From the NCBI GenBank assembly GCA_021234155.1, contig JAJEKV010000003.1:17410386-17474385 (forward strand): a stretch of 64,000 nt of DNA, in the 5' to 3' direction. This stretch comes from Isoetes taiwanensis (lineage: Eukaryota > Streptophyta > Lycopodiopsida > Isoetales > Isoetaceae). This document shows positions 23,838 to 33,395 of this stretch, piece after piece; position 1 is the first letter of the stretch, and each line of letters begins with the position of its first letter. Made by a program: the position numbers and the translations under genes. Below the pieces are notes generated by a model. That model did not search any database. It was not told where the DNA came from and worked only from the letters and a program-made list of their open reading frames with translations.

Positions 23838-25045
23838 AGCATTGACTTCCTCATTAGCTTCTGCTGGCTCTTCTCCCTTTGCATTGTTCTTTCCTCTAGA
23901 TGTACAGCCATAATTTCCTCCTGTTCTTCAATCTCCTGCACAAATCTGATGGAAGCATTTTGCTCATTAGGTTTAGATTTTTCTTGCCTAGCAAAATACT
24001 CTTTTACACTACACCTATCCTCATAATATCCCACAGCTTTGCAAAATACACACACAGGGCATTCCTTACCAAAATGCCCCCTTTTACCACATTTTGTACA
24101 AGGCCTATACCAGCAGTAATCAGAAGAATGAGAGTTTCTTGAACAGTGAGCATAGGGTGGATAGATTTTCTTTTCATATTTGGAGTTCTTCATCTCTTGA
24201 AGTTGCTTGGTCACCTCAACTAAAGCCTCTGACACTTTGGTTATCTCAGCCCTCACATCTGCTACAGGACCCTCAGTATCCTCCATTTTTGTTTTTTTCT
24301 TTTCCTTCTGAATAGCATAAACTGGTACAGGTCCTGGTCCCATGTATTCCTGCTCATAATCTGGAAAAAAGGGATCATGAGGTGAGTGCACATCATCTGG
24401 TAAGTATGAAATCATATCTGCAATTTTAGTGGCTTTAGTGAAAGCCTTATGTATCATGTCAAAGCCTTCTTGTTTTTGGATCTTAAGCATCTTCTTGTGT
24501 ATTCTTAGTTTACTGCTCAGACCTCTGATAAAAGATGCTACAAGGTGTAAAGTATGGTTAGGAACTTGGTTAATCTGACACTTGACAAGATAAAGATTAA
24601 ATCTTTCCACATATTGGTGAACACTCTCACCATGCTTTATATGAAAGGTTTGCAGTTCAAAAATCAAATCTTGAGGATCCAGAAGCTTACCAAACCTTGC
24701 CAAGAATTTCTTGACCAATTCATCCCAAGAGTTGGCTCCTAAACTCATAACATACTCAAGCCAAGCTCTAACCTCATCATTCTTGAAACAGTTTTTAAAC
24801 TCAGAGAATTTGCAACCTTTCTTGTGTTCATATTCTTGATAATACTCCTCAAAAGTTTTTAGAAAATTGTTAGCATTCATGCTTGGATCAAAAGTAGGAA
24901 CAGGAATTGGCATATTCAATTCAAAATAATGGCAAGGCATACATGTGTTTGCTTGTATATTTACACCAGGTGCTGCAGCAGAGGCTTCATGATTCTCCCG
25001 TGCTTCAACATGCTCAGATGCTTCATTAGTTCTCCTAGGAGCCAT
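23834..25045 (-). CDS. Gag of copy B (403 codons, intact)
   Basis: The retrotransposon capsid-type gag domain (about residues 60-200) contains WLEYVMSLGANSWDELVKKF, RFGKLLDPQD, HGESVHQYVERFNLYL and FIRGLSSKLR. The nucleocapsid zinc knuckle CTKCGKRGHFGKEC (C-x2-C-x4-H-x4-C) is at about residues 320-333, with more Cys pairs before and after it. The first Met follows the primer site by about 5 bases on the minus strand. This is the only undamaged reading frame of copy B. Confidence 0.88.
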   Translation of the reverse strand: MAPRRTNEASEHVEARENHEASAAAPGVNIQANTCMPCHYFELNMPIPVPTFDPSMNANNFLKTFEEYYQEYEHKKGCKFSEFKNCFKNDEVRAWLEYVMSLGANSWDELVKKFLARFGKLLDPQDLIFELQTFHIKHGESVHQYVERFNLYLVKCQINQVPNHTLHLVASFIRGLSSKLRIHKKMLKIQKQEGFDMIHKAFTKATKIADMISYLPDDVHSPHDPFFPDYEQEYMGPGPVPVYAIQKEKKKTKMEDTEGPVADVRAEITKVSEALVEVTKQLQEMKNSKYEKKIYPPYAHCSRNSHSSDYCWYRPCTKCGKRGHFGKECPVCVFCKAVGYYEDRCSVKEYFARQEKSKPNEQNASIRFVQEIEEQEEIMAVHLEERTMQREKSQQKLMRKSML

Positions 25046-25049
25046 GAGT

Positions 25050-25074
25050 TCAAACTATCTCGGTAGAACCTCCA
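25050..25074 (-). promoter_or_regulatory. Primer binding site, tRNA-Gln-like
   Basis: On the minus strand, three bases after the 5' LTR, TGGAGGTTCTACCGAGAT followed by AG and TTTGAACTC matches the complement of the 3' end of eukaryotic tRNA-Gln with one mismatch and a two-base insert. First-strand synthesis would start here. Most plant elements use initiator-Met instead. Confidence 0.65.
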
Positions 25075-25077
25075 AAA

Positions 25078-27657
25078 TGTTGAAGGTGTTCCTGGCAAAA
25101 CCTTCAACCTCAATGGTTTAGAACCTCTAGGTTGCTTGAGGCAACCACTCTGAGTGAAAAAAATCCCAAGAAGAATGCTCAAACAGTGGTTAAGAACAGC
25201 TTCCTCTAAAGAGAAAATAGTCTGCCTTGCCAGAATGCATGCCAAATGTAAGCTGAAGGGATTTTGCTCATGATTCTTGATTCTAGAGCTGCACATGACC
25301 TTGAAAGATGTTGGGAAAAAAGTCTGATAGATTTTGATGAGGGCAAGCTTGTCAAATAAGCATTCCTGACCAGGTCAATCTTTGGTTAATATGCCTGGCA
25401 GAGAGTTAAATTTTCAAACTCGATACAGGTAGCCTCTTTTTGAGATCTGATGCCTCAATCCTCTTCTAAGATGTCTGCGCACAATGTTCCAGAAAGCCTT
25501 TTGCAGAAAGATGTGTGTCTCTTTGGAATTTTGATTTTTTTTTATAACTACCTATCACAAAGTATGAACAGCAGATAAATTTGGAATCGCTAGATGTTTG
25601 AATGCACTTTTTTGCTTTTTTATGCAATATCAATGTCTACAATGACTATGCCAATGAACTGATGAAAGCTACTTGAGCAGAATACAAGTGTGGAGTTGCA
25701 CTTACAGATCAATGATCCTATGGTGCAGGCTTAAACTTTTATCAATGAATCAAGCAAGCATTATGACTACCATGTACTTGTACTATAGATGCCTATATGC
25801 AATGCTTCTACTTATTTCTTCCTCGAAGTAAGGTACAAAGGTAAAATAATGTATGGGGAATGACGCCTGTCACAAAATCAATAGGAAACACTCATAAATT
25901 TGTCAACAAGGCTCGGATTTTCATTTAACTCAGGATCACTCAGGCAAATAATAACAATCCCAAGCTCTAAATCTTGGGCACAGGATGAAAAAGGTATACG
26001 ATCAGGTAAACAACACAAATATGTCAACAATTCGTGCAAAATATCATGTTTGGAAGGCAGAATCAAGCTCCAGATATGTGAACCGGTCCTTCTTCAAGGT
26101 AATCGATCTGTCTTTCATCTCAAAGATCTCGAAAATCTTCTGAGAACAAAATCCCCTTTTAAAATTCTCCTGTTTAGCTCTATTCTTGGCCAATCCGGCC
26201 TAATGTTTTATTTTTTAGCTTCTGTGATGAGTTCTTGGTGTCATACGAGACAATCCGGCAGCTCGGGGTCATGATTGGGTGGTTGCTTCAAGCTAATTTG
26301 CCGGATCTTGGCATTTACAGAGATTAGGGTTCTTGGCAATTTTTCGAATTATCCCACAGGCCAAATTCATCTGGGAAGACCAAGGTATATAACAACAAAC
26401 AAAATCAATATTATTAATAAATAAGGTGTAATATCCACGTGGGCCTCGGTACCTCCACCGCCCCACACGCCCGGATATTCCACGTAGCGGGGGGTGATTG
26501 GCTAAGGAATCTAGGCTTGGGGGTAGTTAGGAAACATTTTTTGCAAAAAATAAGGTCAGGCACGATTCCCAAGTCATATTTGAAGGCCAAAATAGACGAA
26601 TTTTTTGAATTTCTTTTTTGGAAAAAGGATCTTTTTTATGCTCTAGAGGATGGTGGAATCTTTTTTGCAAAGGAGCTCTTTTGAATTTTTGCCTTGAAAA
26701 GGGGTATATGGATGGTGATGTGGCATGTAGGCATGATGAGTTGGCAATGTGAGGATGACATGGCAAGTAAGGGTGATGAGGTGTCAAGCAACTTGGCTAA
26801 GAATATTTTTTCTAGTCAAAACATGAGATGATGTGGAAATGATTCATATGACATGTGGATGATGATGTGGAGGTGTGGGTGATGATGTGGCAAGATAATA
26901 AGTCACCCTTGTGAACTTATACACTTTAAATTGAAGAATTTTTACAAAAGATGGAATTCAAAAGGGGTGACACGTGTATGATGTGACATGACAATGAAGA
27001 TGACATGTATGGTGACTTGGCCTTTTTGAATGATGTCATAAGTCAATTTAAGTGCCAATGCATATAATTTGCATTTTCTAGGCAAATTTTGACTCTTGAG
27101 TGTTTCCTTTAGGAATTTTGCAAACTCTCTCACCATTTGACTTCTAGAGAGAGGAATTTGACCTTGGACCATGCGTATGACCAAGTCAAGGGGAGATTTG
27201 AGCTTCAATGAGATCGTGATGGTATTGTAAGTGTGTGTAGGATGTGAATGACATGTAAAGAAAACGTTTTGACTAGAAAAAATCTTCTAGGCCAATTTGC
27301 CTTAGGAGATGAAATGTAGGCATGGAAGCTTGGGTTCTCATGGGCATATTTCATGGTAAGGGGTGTGGAAGGTTCAAGATGGGAATCAAGGAATGTAGTT
27401 ATGCCAAGAACTCAAATAGTAGCATCACATACCAAGAACTCTTCAAGGGGTCTTCTATTCTTCAACATTTGCTTGAATCACCTTCCATGACTTGCTAGTG
27501 TGACCTTTGTCAAATGTCCTCACCTCGATCTTCAAGTCTTCTTATCAAAGTGTGCAAAGATGCATTCTCCTTGTATATCTATATGTTCAAATCAAAGTGT
27601 GCGCATGAGAATATGAAAATGTGTCTTGCTCTTCCATGCTGCCATAGCATGGCAGCA
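25078..27657 (-). mobile_element. 5' LTR of copy B
   Basis: In minus orientation it runs from TGCTGCC (27657) to CTTCAACA (25078). It holds the promoter (see next entry), and its inner edge adjoins the primer binding site. Its right flank CTCCA repeats the left flank of the element. Confidence 0.95.
26384..26501 (-). promoter_or_regulatory. LTR promoter: CCAAT, G-boxes, TATA
   Basis: Reading the minus strand toward the RNA start: a CCAAT box (AGCCAATCA, about 26497-26505), an ACGTGG half G-box (26480-26488), a perfect G-box/ABRE CCACGTGG (26435-26443), then TATA GTTATATACC (26384-26393). The left LTR has two intact ACGTGG cores at 17784-17792 and 17829-17837. The LTR of copy C keeps the arrangement at about 30350-30460. 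ACGT cores of this kind bind plant bZIP and bHLH factors; stress control is an inference. Confidence 0.6.
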
Positions 27658-27979
27658 CTCCAGTTGCAGGGTTGCATTGATTTGGATGCCTGATACTGCT
27701 GTGTATAGCTGCATGCTAGTATCCGTAGGTGTGGTGACTGCATCCATTCTTGTGTGATGTGTATGTGATGTGTAGGGCTGTTGTTGTGCGATGTGGATGG
27801 GATGTGGTGGTTGTGTCTGCTCTCGTGTGGTGCTCTGTGTGACTGCTCCCGTGTGGTGGATTGTGTGATGGTGGTGGTGGCTATCGATGGGCTAGTGTGG
27901 GGTGCGGGCCAAGGGGTAGTTGGCTTTGTTTTACACTCCTCAATCTTCTTGCATGCATGATCACTGTGTTTGGGCAGAC
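27658..27979. other. GT-rich flank of copy B
   Basis: After the CTCCA duplication comes a GTGTG- and GATGTG-rich simple-sequence stretch (about 27730-27880). Long minus-strand reading frames here arise from low complexity and show no family motif. Confidence 0.4.
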
Positions 27980-28150
27980 AATGAAGACACAAATTTATCA
28001 TTATGCTTGAGAACCGTAAAAAAAGGCTTATCTGTTCGGAATGTTTGACTTCATATATGAGGCCAGTTGCCAAGAATTTATCAATTTCAGCTTTGATACG
28101 ATCACGATAATTAGGTAGAGCTTGTATAATAGCACAGATTCACAAGCTTA
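27980..28150 (-). pseudogene. Short gypsy reverse transcriptase fragment
   Basis: The minus strand reads YRDRIKAEIDKFLATGLIYE followed by VKHSEQISLFF and HNDK. This matches the start of Ty3/gypsy RT (a K-x2-I-D-x-L-L-x-x-G-F-I pattern before the P-x-K-K-N-G-K motif). It differs from the Tat-like and chromovirus RTs in this window, so it comes from a third family. Only about 50 codons survive. Confidence 0.5.
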
Positions 28151-28454
28151 ATTAACCATGTAAAGCTATACATCAATATGAATATCTCAATAGCCCCCCC
28201 TTTTGGCAAGTTTGATTGTCATTGATTTTATATGCCAGCAAATTTGGAGTACACTCAGGGAGTATGTCTCATATGTATGCTCTGCATGCATGTTTGCATA
28301 TTCTACAAAACATCTACCAACTCAAAATTTTCAATCCCTCAATTTCATAAATTACTAGCCCAAAATATGCCTCAGGATATTCAAAGCCACCCTAGGCCTA
28401 ACGAATTGCTACAATCCAAAGAGATATATGCATACTTTCCTATATAGTCAAAAT

Positions 28455-28704
28455 TTTAGCCATCGGGACCTTCAACATCAATTTTTGAAACAATCCTCCG
28501 TTGTCATGTTCATTCCAATGATAATATCGCTAAGTTTATTGGTACACTCTGCGCAACTTTTGGTAGAATTAAAGTGTAGTTATCATCTACAGTCGAGCTA
28601 AATGCAATAGCAAATGGATGCCATTGCAAAGAAGATATAGTGGGGACATTTATGAAGAATATGCAAGCAGCATCATCATATTGGAGACCTATCCATTGCA
28701 ACAT
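28455..28704 (-). pseudogene. Ferric-chelate reductase (FRO) fragment
   Basis: The minus strand encodes YDDAACIFFINVPTISSLQW directly followed by HPFAIAFSSTVDD. This is the FAD-binding entrance of plant ferric reductase oxidases, where F-x-N-x-P-x-I-S-x-L-Q-W-H-P-F is diagnostic. After a stop and shift near 28512 it continues with SKIDVEGPDG, matching the V-E-G-P-Y-G motif. The transmembrane heme part and the NADP part are missing. FROs reduce Fe(III) at the plasma membrane or in organelles. The stop and lost neighbours mark this as a relic, or an exon of a ruined gene. Confidence 0.7.
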
Positions 28705-29033
28705 AATACTTTTTATATGATATTACTTTTCGTCGCGAGTTGATCGCAAATAGCAATGTAAGTAATACTACAAAGAATATCAATACAAACTTCTTGTAAT
28801 CGTGAAGGTTCCCCTTGAACAAACACTTAATACTTTACTATTCCTATTAAAATCCTTGCTTTTATTATTGATATTACAAGAAATTTATCGTGGTGGCTGA
28901 GGCCCAGTAATCCAAATTAAAATACTCACTGTAAAAAGAAAAACAGAGGCGATCAATGTCTTCGACCTCCAACCCAGAATCGTGAGTGAGAGCACTAGGG
29001 CAAAGAACTTATTGCATTGAATTCGTAGCAGGC
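28705..29033. other. No recognised feature
   Basis: Lies between the FRO fragment and the LTR of copy C. It could hold FRO intron sequence, but no further FRO exon was recognised. Confidence 0.35.
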
Positions 29034-29038
29034 CTATG

Positions 29039-32000
29039 TGTTGAAGGTGTTCTCGGCAAAACCTTCAACCTCTGTGGTTTAGAACCTCCAGGTTGCTTAA
29101 GGCAACCACTCTATGTGAGAAGATTCCAAGTAGAAAGCTCAAACAACAAAATTCAATCATTTTTTCAAAACAGAAAAAAGACTGCCTTGCAAAAGATGAT
29201 GCCACATGCAAACAAGAAAGGATCTGCTTATGAATTCTTTTGCTAAAGCTACTCAAGATCTTGAGAAATGCTGGATAAAAAGTTAGATGGCTTGTGATCA
29301 GTGCAACTCACTTAAACATGCATTCCTGACCCGGTCAAATATTGGTCAATATCCCTGGCAGAGAATGAATTTCTGTAACTCCAAAAAGGTAGGTCTTTTT
29401 TGTGATTTGATGCTTGGGTCTCCTCCTAATATGTGCACACAATAGTCAGGTACTCTTTTTTCACAAATAATTGCTAAATATGCGAAATTTTGGTATTAGT
29501 TCTGTCAGACTATCACAGACTAAGAACAGTAAGCTAAGCTCTGATAAATTGATCTTTTATGGACTTTTTTTTTGTCTTTTTGAATCAATTCTAAGGCTAC
29601 CTATGTTCTGCAAGTAAGGGGATGCCATTCAATAAATGAAAGGTGCTATCTTAGGCTAGAATATTCAAAATTTTTGCTTAATTGTGCAGGCTGGGATTTT
29701 TCTAGATGGAATGAGCATGCATTTTGGTTATTTCACACCTATCTTATGCTTACCTATGTGCAATTTTCACTGAGATCAACACGTGCCTAAGTGCAAAACC
29801 TATTGTCATGTCTTTCATAATGCCAAAGCAAAATCATTCACCAGTATTTTTCCAAGGGTCGGATTTTCATTCATTCAGGATTCACACAGTAATTAAACAG
29901 AATCCCAAGCTCAATGTCTTGGGCACAGGCAAGTCAAACCTCAAATCAGATAATCCAATGAAAACATCAGACATTATCAGTAATTCATGAATAATCTGGT
30001 GCTTGGAAGGCAAATTCAAGGTTGAATCATCAAAATCGGTCTTTCTTCAAAGGGTCTCGATCAATCTTTCGCCCAAAAGTCATCGAAAAACTCCTGAGTA
30101 ATTTTCCCCTTTTAAAAATTCCCTGTTCCGGCCCGATCTTGGCAAATCCGGGCCAGATTGTTGTCTTTTTTGTTTAATAACTGAGTTCTTGGTGTAATGT
30201 GGGTTGATACGAGGATGTTTCATCAAGATTGACTGGTTAGTTCAGGTCAAATTTCCGGATCTTGGCATAACAGAGCATTTAGAGTTCTTGGCAGAAAGGC
30301 TCGATATATGCCACGGGAATTTTAAAAAAAGAGAGTCTGGGTTTATAAAGACAGATCCAGTCGACATTATTAATAAATCGACGTGTTATGCCCACGTGGG
30401 ATTTGGTCCATAACCGCCCCACACGCCCGGGTGTACCACGTAGCGGGGGGTGATTGGTTGGGGAGAATCTAGGCTTGGGGAGGTAGATAGGAAAAAAATT
30501 GTTAATGAAGCTAGGCACGTTTCCCAATAAACCCAAAATGAAGGTCTAAATAAGCCCTCTTTTGAAAATTCTTTTTTGCAAAAAGAATCTTTTTTGATGC
30601 TTTATACCATGGAAGAATCTTTTTTTTGCAAAATTCGCTTATTGACTTTTGGCTCAAAAAGGGGTGTGGAAGTGGTGAGGTGGTAAATAGGCAATGTGAG
30701 TTGGCAATATGATGACATGGCAAAGAGAGGTGATGAGGTGCCAAACAAGTCAGCAAGATATATTTTTTCTAGTCAAAACATATGATGAGGTGGAGATGAT
30801 GAATGTGACATGTGGGTGGTGATGTGGAAGTGTTGGTGATGATGTGGCAAAACAACATGTCCCCTTAATGGTCTAAACAACTTATTTTTGAAGAAAATGG
30901 AATTTTCAATGGGGGTGACATGTGTGTGGTGTGACATGGCAGTGGTGATGATGTGTTTGATGACTTGGCCATTTTCAAGTGGTGACATGGGTCAACTTAA
31001 CACTTATGCATGCATTGCATGCCTTCTCTAGTTGGGAAATCGCTATATTAGGCGGGGTTCTTCATCAATGTCTCATCGGCGCTTCCTCTTCTCTCTCAGC
31101 AGTACCTTATTCTCTATTCCTTGAAACCATGCAGAGGAGGGGCTTCTCCCTGCTTGGATTGACCAATTTGGCGTTTCTTTCATGCTGTGGCATGTCCTTT
31201 CTCAGTCTTGCCTTTTCTTTAGCCATAATCCTTTGACCTTCGTCCTCGATCCCGTTTTGATAAGGAAGTTCTCTTCTATTCGGGAGGTTTTTGTCGTTTT
31301 CATACGAGCTCCATTCTAGAATGTGATCCGAGCCCTCGGATCGAGATTCTAGAGGAAGCGAGCATGCATGTCTTGCATGCATGCATTGCATGCCTTCTCT
31401 GGTTGGGAGATTGCTATATTAGGCGGGGTTCTTCATCAACGTCTCATCGGTGCTTCCTTTTCTCTCTCAGCAGTACCTTATTCTCTATTCTTTGAAACCC
31501 ACCCTCTTCCCCTTAATTGTTTAATGTATTTGTCGCCTAGCACGCGTGACCAACCCCTCTATTTGAAGAGGTTTTTGTTTCATTGTCGCGTGGCACGCGT
31601 GATCAGCCCCTCCACTTTGGGAGGTCTTATTTGTCACATTTGTTCTCGTGTTGGTGATGTGCAGGTACAGGTTGGCAAGCGGCAGCAGCTTCGACTTCTC
31701 CATTCGTGGGTTTTTTGGGAGTGAATTCTCAGCCTTATGTTTGTCCAAGCCCCTTGCCGAAGGCTTATCACTAGGGTTTTTCCTCGAAAACCCAAAAGGG
31801 CGGGGTTTTTTAATCCCAGTGATACGCTTTTGGCAGGTACACAAACCAACATCTATTAGCATTGTATTTCATGGGGTCCAAGTTGTATAATTGGACGTTC
31901 CCTTTATTTTTCTTCGTGGGTAGTTCACATGTGCGCGGCTACCCACTATCTACCATTGTAGAAAATCTGCTGAGATGAATGAGAAGCCTATCTATAGGAG

Positions 32001-32626
32001 GTTTTTGTCGTTTTCATGCGAGCTCCATTCTAGAATGCCCACTTTAAGCAAATTTTTTGCTTTTGTGCTTCCTTTAGGAATTTTGCACTTTCTCTCTCCA
32101 TTTTGACTTCCAGTGAGAGAATTTGACCCTAGACCATGGAGGTGGCCAAATTAAGTGGAATTTTTTTATTTTTCAAGATGGTGATGGTATGATGGGTGTG
32201 TGAGGTATGAATGATGTATGAGATAAATGTTTTAACTAGAAAAAATTCCCTAAGCCAATTTGCTATAGGAAATGAAGGCTAAGCATGGAATTTGAAGATA
32301 TGTGGGAACTTTTGCATTGAAAAGAGGATGAAGGGCTTTAAGATATGGATCATATGAAATGGTCATGCCAAGAACTCAAATAGAAATATCACATACCAAG
32401 AACACTCAAAAGGTCTTCCAAACTTCAAATTTGCTTTGTTTGAATCACCTTCTCTAGCATATTTGTGTGATCTTTCATGAATGTCTTCACCTTGGTCTTC
32501 AAATGTCCTCTTTATAATCTCTAGGGATATGTTTCCCTCAAACCAATGGCGTTTGTGTGTCTCTGCTCAAATCAACATGCAAGCATAAGTAAAACAATGT
32601 GAATCTTGCTCTTCTATGCTGCCATA
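29039..32626 (-). mobile_element. 3' LTR of copy C, interrupted
   Basis: It starts TGTTGAAGGTGTTC (plus reading) like copy B. It keeps the TATA region (about 30340), the ACGTG boxes (about 30391 and 30436), the GTGATGATGTGG blocks and the CTTGCTCTTCTATGCTGCC end. The final GGCAGCA half of the terminal hairpin is deleted. LTR sequence breaks at about 31033 and resumes at about 32047. Confidence 0.85.
31011..32047. mobile_element. Foreign insert with internal duplication in LTR of copy C
   Basis: Sequence absent from the LTRs of copies A and B. A block of about 125 bases (GCATGCATTGCATGCC ... CTCTATTC) occurs at 31011 and again at 31381. The block GAGGTTTTTGTCGTTTTC...CATTCTAGAATG occurs near 31285 and again near 31998. 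This looks like one insert of about 650 bases (31381-32035) plus an internally deleted duplicate of it. Two tandem units of about 52 bases with GCACGCGTGA cores lie at about 31532-31635. No transposon ends or coding region were recognised. Confidence 0.5.
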
Positions 32627-33395
32627 AATAAAAGAATAGGCTGATCCCCCAGCCTCTTTGTTTTTGCAAATAATCAAAGTAGAATTCCTGCCAGCTGCCA
32701 ATATGAAGATCTGTTTGGCAGCTTTATGAACCTGCAATGGATTAAAAGAGGAGGGTATTGGCAAACGATCAAGATGATATGTATGTGTTTGTGAATGTGG
32801 AAAACAGGTGAACTTGCATGACAAGAGTGATTGTTAATAAAGAAAATGAACTGCGAGATGGGAATATGACAATAGTCTAGTGGTTTTGGTGGGGAATCAT
32901 TGATCTGAAGTGTCTCAAATGGAACATGGGCAACTCTTGAGCAGATTAATGTGGAATGAATGCATGAGAGTGCACCTGCATGTGACAACATATTTGTTAG
33001 TACAATGAGCTGCTGTTATGGTGGGGATGGCAGCAGTTATGAGTATGGAGAGATATGGAGGAAAGTGTGTGAATATGATATGTGTGACTGCAAATTCAGA
33101 TGCACCTGTATGGAAATCAGAACTTAAGCAATAAGAACACTTGACTTGAGCTTTGAACAAGTTGATACCTGCATGAATCTCCCTGGTCTTTGCATTAGTT
33201 TCAACGATGAGGACCTTGAACATAAAAGTTTCAGCTAAATAACTTCTTTGATTTAAAAACACAAACTATTTCCTAAACACTCATGCATTATTTTTTATCC
33301 TTTTCTTCTTTTATGTTTTTTTTTTTTATGTTTTGCAATCATATCTAGCTCAAAAGCAAACAAGACTAACCTACTTACAAATTCTAGATAAACTT
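32627..33395 (-). other. 3' untranslated region of copy C
   Basis: Homologous to the 3' untranslated regions of copies A (7161-8167 without the SINEs) and B. The purine-rich AGGCTGGGGGATCAG near the LTR corresponds to the possible polypurine tract of copy B. Confidence 0.65.

Larger units (their letters stand above)
16428..27657 (-). mobile_element. Ty3/gypsy Tat-like element, copy B (complete)
   Basis: An 11,230-bp element with LTRs of 2,581 bp (16428-19008) and 2,580 bp (25078-27657). Target-site duplication CTCCA lies at 16423-16427 and 27658-27662. On the minus strand it has 5' LTR, a primer site resembling tRNA-Gln, gag, protease, archaeal-type RNase H, RT, degenerate gypsy RNase H, integrase, a 3' untranslated region of about 0.7 kb and the 3' LTR. 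The left LTR begins CG where the right begins TG, a single base change. Several frameshifts in pol make it defective. The two LTRs are very similar, so it is younger than copies A and C. Confidence 0.95.

Noticed and set aside
27579-28073. 164-codon minus-strand ORF rich in His, Thr and Ser
   Set aside because: Runs through the LTR end and a GT-rich simple-sequence stretch. Only the upstream part, in another reading, resembles a gypsy RT.
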